Position numbers and translations under genes: made by a program. From DATLYB01 sp964502525 (GTDB lineage Bacteria > Bacteroidota > Bacteroidia > Chitinophagales > CAIOSU01): 7,528 nt of DNA. Below the pieces are notes generated by a model that saw nothing but the letters and a program-made list of their open reading frames with translations, did not search any database and was not told the DNA's origin. Shown piece by piece: positions 1 through 4,716 of this stretch. How positions within the stretch are numbered: the stretch's first letter is position 1; each line of letters opens with the position of its first letter. The stretch covers positions 1 to 7,528 of the forward strand of contig CAZCXH010000205.1 in the NCBI GenBank assembly GCA_964502525.1, in the 5' to 3' direction.

Positions 1-67
1 TGCGGCTTGAAGCGGAATGAATTATGTACTATTTCTTGCTCCCATTAATAACTTATTGATTATCATG

Positions 68-153
68 TGCCCGAGACGGGAATTGAACCCGTACGACCAT
101 TGCTGGTCACAGGATTTTAAGTCCTGCGTGTCTACCAGTTCCACCACCCGGGC
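68..153 (-). tRNA. tRNA-Leu (anticodon UAA)
   Basis: Read on the minus strand this is an 86-nt class II tRNA. The acceptor arms GCCCGGG and CTCGGGC pair over seven positions (one G-T) and are followed by discriminator A. The anticodon stem CAGGA/TCCTG encloses the loop CTTAAAA, giving anticodon TAA, which reads UUA codons. The long variable arm and the T-loop region GGTTCAATTCC are both present, as expected for leucine. The CCA end is not encoded, since the next bases are CATG, so it must be added after transcription. The 3' end faces the left edge, so the R-M genes lie on its 5' side. This is not the usual side for an island integrated at a tRNA 3' end. Confidence 0.97.
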
Positions 154-336
154 AAATCGGGTATGTGTTTGAGCGAGAGAGTGGGTGTGAATTTTTCAAT
201 ATGATATTCGATTATTACAGGGTTGCGAATTTAAGGTGTTTTGCTTACCAAACCGAATGGAATCGCAATGAGATTGCCTTACAATTTTCAATTTGATTGG
301 GATAGTGTCGGTTTACAACTTCCATACTTCCCCCCC

Positions 337-1818
337 TCACTTCCCCAACTTCGTTACTACCTCTTCAAAACTCTCCAACCCTGCTTTCAGGTTTTCGATG
401 ATGTCGTTGGCAAGCACGTCAGGGTCGGGCAGGTTGTCGAGGTCGCCAAGGCTTTCGTCTTTCAGCCAGAAGATGTCGAGGCTCGTCTTGTCACGGGCTA
501 TTATTTCATCATAGGTGTAACTCCTCCATCTGCCATCAGCATTTTTCTCTGACCACGTTGGCTTCCGCTTGTGGCGGCTCTCAGGGTTGTAGCATTTGAT
601 GAAGTCGAGCAGGTGTTCGTACTTCAGCGGGTCTGTCTTGAGGGTGAAGTGCATGTTCGTGCGCAGGTCATAAAACCACACCTCTTTCGTCCATGCAGTT
701 TTGCTGGCGGGCTTGTTGTCGAAGAACAGCACGTTCGCCTTCACGCCTTGAGCGTAGAACACGCCTGTCGGCAGGCGCAGTATCGTGTGCAGGTCTGTTG
801 TCTCCATCAACCGCTTGCGCACCGTCTCACCTGCCCCTCCCTCAAACAGCACGTTATCCGGCACCACCACCGCTGCCTTGCCGTCAGTCTTGAGTATCGT
901 GCGGATGTGCTGCACGAAGTTCAACTGCTTGTTCGAGGTGGTCGCCCAGAAATCCTGCCGGTTGTACGTCAGCGCCTCCTTGCCCTGTGTGCCGTCTTCG
1001 TTGGTGATGGTGATGCTGCTCTTCTTCCCGAAGGGCGGATTCGTCAGCACATAGTCAAACCGCTTACCGGTGTCCGCCACAAGGCTGTCGTTGCGGATGA
1101 TGGGCGGTTCCGAGTTCATGTCCCCGATGTTGTGCAGGAAGAGGTTCATCAGGCAGAGGCGTGTCGTGTTCGCCACAATCTCCCAGCCGGTGAACGTATC
1201 GTATTTTAAAAAGTGTTTCTGCTCTTTGTTCAGCTTATAGTGGTTCGGGTTGGAGAGGTAGTCGTATGTGCTAAGAAAAAAACCACCCGTGCCGCAGGCG
1301 GGGTCGGCAATGGTCTTCATCGGCTCAGGACGCACACATTCCACCATCGCTTTGATAAGCGCCCTTGGAGTGAAATACTGACCTGCCCCGCTCTTTGTAT
1401 CTTCTGCGTTCTTCTCCAGCAATCCTTCGTAGATATCGCCTTTCACATCTGCACCCATCACCACCCATTTTTCACCATCAATCAACTGCACGAGCTTGTA
1501 CAACTTCGCAGGGTCCTGAATCTGGTTTTGCGCCTTGAAGAAAATCTGTCCGAGCATTCCTTTCTCCTTGCCGAGTTCCCGCAACAGTTTCACGTAGTGG
1601 CTTTCCAGTTCCGCCCCCGACCTGCTGCGCAGGCTTTCCCAATTGTATGATTTTGGAATGTGCGTGTCACGGTTATAGGGAGGCTTCGAGTATTCATCCG
1701 CCATTTTCAGAAACAGCAGGTAGGTGAGCTGTTCAAGGTAGTCGCCATAGCTCACCCCGTCATCACGCAGCGTGTTGCAATAGTTCCAGACTCTTGAGAT
1801 GATGGATGCGGTGGTCAT
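337..1818 (-). CDS. hsdM: Type I restriction-modification system DNA methyltransferase subunit (HsdM), N6-adenine
   Basis: This 493-residue protein is the modification subunit of a type I R-M enzyme. It transfers a methyl group from S-adenosylmethionine to N6 of adenine at the site chosen by HsdS. An N-terminal helical domain (about residues 1-135, with the family-typical LRDDGVSYGDYLEQLTYLL stretch at 17-35) precedes the methylase fold. Visible motifs are GQYFTPR (146-152, motif X region), DPACGTGGF (172-180, SAM-binding motif I) and NPPFG (260-264, catalytic motif IV). Length and C-terminus look complete. The start ATG overlaps the stop of the GxxExxY gene as TGATG, which decides the start and implies coupled translation. 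It is the last gene before tRNA-Leu and is separated from hsdS by four genes, whereas hsdM and hsdS are usually adjacent. A run of seven G follows the stop codon directly. Family assignment is very secure; the recognition site is unknown. Confidence 0.97.
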   Translation of the reverse strand: MTTASIISRVWNYCNTLRDDGVSYGDYLEQLTYLLFLKMADEYSKPPYNRDTHIPKSYNWESLRSRSGAELESHYVKLLRELGKEKGMLGQIFFKAQNQIQDPAKLYKLVQLIDGEKWVVMGADVKGDIYEGLLEKNAEDTKSGAGQYFTPRALIKAMVECVRPEPMKTIADPACGTGGFFLSTYDYLSNPNHYKLNKEQKHFLKYDTFTGWEIVANTTRLCLMNLFLHNIGDMNSEPPIIRNDSLVADTGKRFDYVLTNPPFGKKSSITITNEDGTQGKEALTYNRQDFWATTSNKQLNFVQHIRTILKTDGKAAVVVPDNVLFEGGAGETVRKRLMETTDLHTILRLPTGVFYAQGVKANVLFFDNKPASKTAWTKEVWFYDLRTNMHFTLKTDPLKYEHLLDFIKCYNPESRHKRKPTWSEKNADGRWRSYTYDEIIARDKTSLDIFWLKDESLGDLDNLPDPDVLANDIIENLKAGLESFEEVVTKLGK

Positions 1819-2219
1819 CAGGATTGCATGATTTCAGGATTAACAGGATTGTATTTCGGGTTGAACACTTTCTTGTATTGTAAACTCCTGGCTCCGAAAT
1901 TTATCAGCAAGCCAACGGGCAGGTCATAAGCCACGACATAGTTTTTCGCCTGAGCCAGATGAACATCTTCGAGATTAATCACAGCTTTTAATTCCACCAT
2001 CACTTTTCCTTCCACGATAAAATCAGCCCTTCTTGTGCCGACTTCAATTCCTTCGTAAAAAATCTTGTGCTCCTGCTCCCGTGAGAAAGCGATACCCGCC
2101 CGGTTTAATTCTATCACCAAACATCGCTGGTAAATGACTTCCTGAAAACCGTTGCCAAGCGTGTTGTGTACTTTCATCGCGCAGCCGATAACCTTATATG
2201 TCAATTCATCAAATTTCAT
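1818..2219 (-). CDS. GxxExxY family protein
   Basis: This 133-residue protein shows the family signature G24-F-Q-E27-V-I-Y30, preceded by VHNTLG (17-22). It also has a PD-(D/E)xK-like core, RADF at 64-67 (D66) and VELKAV at 75-80 (E76, K78), and the typical LLINFG tail segment (104-109). The biochemical role of the family is not established; the nuclease-like core is a resemblance, not proof of cleavage. It lies 36 nt after the ATPase gene and its TGA overlaps the hsdM ATG by one base, so it is probably co-transcribed and coupled with hsdM. The C-terminal residues NPVNPEIMQS are encoded by a repetitive stretch with CAGGATT units on the plus strand. The leader also has a short tandem repeat. 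Together these suggest the gene arrived as a cassette with repetitive ends. Confidence 0.93.
   Translation of the reverse strand: MKFDELTYKVIGCAMKVHNTLGNGFQEVIYQRCLVIELNRAGIAFSREQEHKIFYEGIEVGTRRADFIVEGKVMVELKAVINLEDVHLAQAKNYVVAYDLPVGLLINFGARSLQYKKVFNPKYNPVNPEIMQS
1819..1850. repeat. Short CAGGATT repeats at the 3' end of the GxxExxY gene
   Basis: CAGGATT occurs three times on the plus strand in 32 nt, starting at 1819, 1835 and 1844. Read on the coding strand this is AATCCTG repeated through the last codons of the GxxExxY gene and its stop. AATCCTG-type strings around GxxExxY genes are something I recall from other genomes; I could not check this here. Confidence 0.6.
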
Positions 2220-2227
2220 TGAATCGT

Positions 2228-2242
2228 GTTCATCCGTTCATC
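2228..2242. repeat. GTTCATC tandem repeat upstream of the GxxExxY gene
   Basis: GTTCATC occurs at 2228-2234 and again at 2236-2242, separated by one base, in the 36-nt leader between the ATPase stop and the GxxExxY start. With the CAGGATT units at the other end, the GxxExxY gene has low-complexity repetitive sequence on both sides. The repeat is short and could be chance. Confidence 0.4.
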
Positions 2243-2255
2243 TTGCAAATTCTGC

Positions 2256-3710
2256 TCAGGCGTTTGTTTTTCTCATCTTTTGCTCTAAAGTATTATTTCC
2301 AACGACAAAAGCATAGAGCGAGGCGGGGACAAAGTAAAGCTGGATGTCATTCACGGTTTTCTGCCCTTCCCGGTCAATCGTAGTCACCATTGCGGAATTC
2401 AGCTTGTTCTTCTCGCAAAATAGCAACAGGCTTTTCAAATCACCGGGATGCTCAAAAAATGCATTGCTCCATTTTATTTCCAGCGCCCATTGCGGTTTCA
2501 GCTTCTGGTCGTCAAGCCCCACCATGTCCACCTCTCCGTTGTTCCAGCGGGCATACCACGGAGTAAACCAGTCACGGTGCATCCACTGCGAATAGATGGC
2601 GGTCTCCACCATGCTGCCGATGGCTTCATCCGTTGCCTGCAATGGTGAAAACAAGGCGCTGCGCAGACTGGGGTTGGTGAGATAGATTTTGTAAAAATTC
2701 GCCCTGCGGAATTTTTTGGCGTTGTCGTCAATGCGGTGGATGATGCGGATGAGGAATGCCGCCTCAAGGTATTCGAGATATTTTTTCAGCAGGTATTTCT
2801 CCACGCCCGATGCCTTGCTCAAACTTTCCAGCGACACCTCATTTCCGCTGTGATACGCCAGCGTAGTGAAAAGCGAGTTCAACTCCTGCACATCCTGGAT
2901 GCCGTATAAGCTCGGCAAATCACGCAGCAGCACCTTGTCAACGATGTCGCTGCGGATATACCTGCCGGGGTTGGCTTGTATCTTCTCCGAGAATATCACT
3001 TCGGGATAGCCCCCGAAATTGATGTAGTCAACAAAGTGGCGGTTCAGTTCCTTCACGTTGATGGTCTTGAAAAAGCGGGTAAGGTTTCCGTTCCATTCCA
3101 ATTTGGAGGGTACGATTAATCCATCCAGCCCTTTCAGCGAAATGTACTCGTTGAACGTGAGGGGAGGGAGCATGAAATCGGTGAAGCGTCCCGCCCCGCT
3201 CTCCATGCTTTTCAGTTTCAATGCAGCGGCAGCCGAACCGCTGGCAACAAATTTTGTTTTGGGATAGCTGTCCACCAGCACTTTCAGGTGCACCTCCCAT
3301 TCGCGGAGGTATTGTATCTCGTCAAAAAATACAAACCACCCCTTCGCATCGCTTTCATGCGTGGCTTTGCGGGCGTAGCTGAAAAGCTGTTCAAGACCTA
3401 CATTGTTGTAGATGGGATTTTCGATGTTGATGAAGGCGATTTTTTTGGGGTTCACGCCTCCATCGAGCAGGTATTGCACGGTGTGGTGGAGCATCACCGT
3501 TTTCCCCACGCGTCTCGGTCCCATCAGCACCACCGCCCGGTGAACGGATGTGTCCAGCGCCAGCGGGGCAAACAAATCGAAATACAGTCTGCGCTTTTTC
3601 TGGTTGTAGTCGTCTTCTGTTTTCCCGTCAGTCCACCACGGATTTTCAAACCGCAGGCGGTCAATGATGAGTTCCTCTGAAAATGGGTTTAAGTGCTTTT
3701 GTTTTGCCAT
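2256..3710 (-). CDS. AAA+ ATP-binding protein with DUF4143-type C-terminal domain
   Basis: This 484-residue protein is a P-loop ATPase of the family annotated 'ATP-binding protein / DUF4143'. Visible elements are Walker A GPRRVGKT (64-71), Walker B WFVFFDEI (125-132), a sensor-like KFVASGSA (153-160), a winged-helix-like middle (about 285-330), and a C-terminal region with E369, VDMVGLD (394-400, D395) and ALEIKWS (409-415, E411 and K413). The last set resembles a PD-(D/E)xK core. It is predicted to be cytoplasmic, with no signal peptide or membrane segment. Members are common in defence and accessory regions, but the substrate is generally unknown. It appears to have its own promoter and palindromic operator just upstream, and it leads the GxxExxY-hsdM unit. 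The ATG at 3708-3710 is the natural start because the -7 element lies only 8 nt before it. A direct role in restriction is inference. Confidence 0.9.
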   Translation of the reverse strand: MAKQKHLNPFSEELIIDRLRFENPWWTDGKTEDDYNQKKRRLYFDLFAPLALDTSVHRAVVLMGPRRVGKTVMLHHTVQYLLDGGVNPKKIAFINIENPIYNNVGLEQLFSYARKATHESDAKGWFVFFDEIQYLREWEVHLKVLVDSYPKTKFVASGSAAAALKLKSMESGAGRFTDFMLPPLTFNEYISLKGLDGLIVPSKLEWNGNLTRFFKTINVKELNRHFVDYINFGGYPEVIFSEKIQANPGRYIRSDIVDKVLLRDLPSLYGIQDVQELNSLFTTLAYHSGNEVSLESLSKASGVEKYLLKKYLEYLEAAFLIRIIHRIDDNAKKFRRANFYKIYLTNPSLRSALFSPLQATDEAIGSMVETAIYSQWMHRDWFTPWYARWNNGEVDMVGLDDQKLKPQWALEIKWSNAFFEHPGDLKSLLLFCEKNKLNSAMVTTIDREGQKTVNDIQLYFVPASLYAFVVGNNTLEQKMRKTNA

Positions 3711-3718
3711 GATTCAGG

Positions 3719-3726
3719 CAAATGTA
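3719..3726 (-). promoter_or_regulatory. Probable Bacteroidota-type promoter -7 element for the ATPase-GxxExxY-hsdM unit
   Basis: The minus strand reads TACATTTG, a full match to the Bacteroidota -7 consensus TAnnTTTG, followed by C. It ends 8 nt before the ATPase ATG, so the transcript would be nearly leaderless. No clear TTG -33 box is seen; that position falls inside the adjacent palindrome. Calling it a promoter is inference from consensus and position. Confidence 0.6.
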
Positions 3727-3732
3727 CGATTT

Positions 3733-3754
3733 TAAGTAAAATCTGTTTTACTTA
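3733..3754. promoter_or_regulatory. Palindromic probable operator upstream of the ATPase gene
   Basis: This is a perfect inverted repeat with 9-bp arms, TAAGTAAAA and TTTTACTTA, around a 4-nt spacer (TCTG). It sits directly upstream of the -7 element and over the expected -33 position, which is where a repressor would block RNA polymerase. The arms are A/T-rich and there is no U-run after the structure on the minus strand, so a terminator is less likely. The binding protein is unknown. Confidence 0.45.
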
Positions 3755-3831
3755 TTATGAACTGAAATCCGTTTTAAAGAAAAAATGATGATTTTTACTT
3801 CTTATTCTTCATCTGAGATTTGAATGGGACG

Positions 3832-3866
3832 CAGATTTGACAACTTTCCGAAAGTTGTCAAATCTG
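3832..3866. repeat. Interspersed palindromic repeat, copy A (intergenic)
   Basis: This perfect palindrome has 16-bp arms (CAGATTTGACAACTTT and its complement) around CCG. The 33-bp core at 3833-3865 is the same as copy B at 4750-4782 and nearly the same as copy C at 5447-5479. It starts 35 nt downstream of the toxin stop, so in RNA it would form a long stable hairpin between the toxin gene and the ATPase promoter. No U-run follows on the minus strand, so it is not a standard intrinsic terminator. Confidence 0.9.
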
Positions 3867-3872
3867 AATCTC

Positions 3873-3890
3873 TGTCAACTTTTTGAAAGT
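3873..3890. repeat. Degenerate partial copy of the palindromic repeat
   Basis: TGTCAACTTTTTGAAAGT resembles the central part of the palindrome (TGACAACTTT followed by GAAAGT), with one mismatch in the left part and two in the spacer. The right arm is lost after AAAGT. It begins 7 nt beyond copy A, so the two may be a decayed tandem pair. Confidence 0.5.
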
Positions 3891-3901
3891 GCGCAACGGC
3901 T

Positions 3902-4237
3902 TTATTTTTTCAATTGCGCTATCAGCCTGCTGATGAGCAGGTTCACGGTTTCACGGCTGACTTTTCCGATGGAGCCTTCAATGAGGTTTTCGGGAACGGA
4001 CGACAACACGCCCAGCCGTATCAATCCTGAATAGGTCAACCCGCTGCTCTTGAAATCAGGATGTTTTTCATGCAATGCCAAATCGAAATCCTTTACTTCA
4101 AGGTCGAGGCTTTTACTGATGGCGCACACCAACCAATCGTTGTAGGGAGGCAGTGTTTTTAATGCGACTCCGGGGCGATGCTTGATTTTTCCGTCAGCCT
4201 GCGTAAAGGCAATCTTGACTGCGCTCCCTTCTTCCAT
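3902..4237 (-). CDS. Type II toxin-antitoxin system toxin, PemK/MazF family
   Basis: This 111-residue protein matches the PemK/MazF ribonuclease fold. The early strand EGSAVKIAF (3-11) leads into TQADGKIKHRPGVAL (12-26), with the invariant RP at 21-22; R21 corresponds to the MazF catalytic arginine. The strand WLVCAIS (35-41) puts S41 near the position of the catalytic threonine. Further family-typical segments are DFKSSGLTYSGLIRLG (61-76) and IEGSIGKVS (86-94). Toxins of this family cut mRNA at short sequences; the target here cannot be read from sequence. The first 79 nt overlap the end of the antitoxin gene in another frame, and the ATG lies within the antitoxin NPW codons. It follows hsdS in the same direction. 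Fairly sure of the family; activity is inferred. Confidence 0.88.
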   Translation of the reverse strand: MEEGSAVKIAFTQADGKIKHRPGVALKTLPPYNDWLVCAISKSLDLEVKDFDLALHEKHPDFKSSGLTYSGLIRLGVLSSVPENLIEGSIGKVSRETVNLLISRLIAQLKK

Positions 4238-4674
4238 GGGTTGTATTTCGGGTTAGGCTCCCTGACGGGGATGGAACTGATGTCAGGGTCATCTTTGGCA
4301 TAACCCTTATCGAGACCTTTCATGGATAATTTTATCCAGTCTTCCCGCTCTTCATCTTTCTTCTGCTCCACCTCGATTTTCACGCCATATTCATCTTTGA
4401 CTTCTTTTTCAATTTCGTCTATGGATTTACCCTTCACCAGTTTATCAAGGATTGCTTCGCCTTCCAGTTCGCGGTCGCTTTTTTTTCTTTGAGAGAAGAT
4501 GTAGATAATTGCCAACAGAACGATAACCACTATTCCGGTTGCCGCTAAAGTCGTTTTATCTTCATCAGTAACCACTTTAACCGTATCGCCTTTCCTGACA
4601 TCCCGCCTTTTCAGGAAATTCATCAGTTCTTCCCGCGTCTTGTATTTGGCAATATCCAGCTCGATGGTTTGCAT
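4159..4674 (-). CDS. Probable membrane-anchored antitoxin of the PemK/MazF module
   Basis: This 171-residue protein overlaps the 5' end of the toxin gene, the usual place for a cognate antitoxin. The N-terminus (1-40, with a basic LKRRDVRKGDTVKVV stretch) leads into a hydrophobic segment at about 42-60 (from TTLAATG to IIYIF) followed by QRKK, as expected for one transmembrane helix with a positive anchor. A charged segment (68-110) comes next. The tail WIKLSMKGLDKGYAKDDPDI and EPNPKYNPW (113-148) resembles the conserved C-terminus I associate with partners of this PemK/MazF subtype. I do not recognise the N-terminal domain. A membrane helix in an antitoxin is unusual. The last 23 residues or so (from KKG) are read in the region shared with the toxin and look unconserved. 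It starts 42 nt after the hsdS stop; a weak TAATTTTA element upstream could be a separate promoter. Confidence 0.72.
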   Translation of the reverse strand: MQTIELDIAKYKTREELMNFLKRRDVRKGDTVKVVTDEDKTTLAATGIVVIVLLAIIYIFSQRKKSDRELEGEAILDKLVKGKSIDEIEKEVKDEYGVKIEVEQKKDEEREDWIKLSMKGLDKGYAKDDPDISSIPVREPNPKYNPWKKGAQSRLPLRRLTEKSSIAPESH

Positions 4675-4716
4675 AAAAATAATTTCATCTAAAATTAGAG
4701 AGTCTGCATCAGAATT

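Noticed and set aside
68..153. tRNA-Leu as an island attachment site for the R-M locus
   Set aside because: The R-M genes lie on the 5' side of the tRNA, no integrase is in the window, and I found no repeat of the tRNA 3' end elsewhere in the window.
250..314. Inverted match AAACCGA (250-256) and TCGGTTT (308-314) downstream of hsdM as a terminator
   Set aside because: The 7-bp arms are 51 nt apart with no U-run; chance is the simpler explanation.
330..336. Seven-base C/G tract at the hsdM end as a phase-variation switch
   Set aside because: It lies directly after the stop codon, so slippage would not change the HsdM frame.
3288..3680. 130-aa plus-strand open frame opposite the ATPase gene (and similar long plus-strand frames opposite hsdM, such as 571-1209)
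   Set aside because: They lie antisense to genes with clear family motifs, show no recognisable domains, and are expected shadows of GC-balanced coding sequence.
3832..3866. Copy A as an intrinsic terminator after the toxin gene
   Set aside because: The hairpin is long, but no U-run follows on the minus strand, and the same sequence occurs inside the hsdS coding region.
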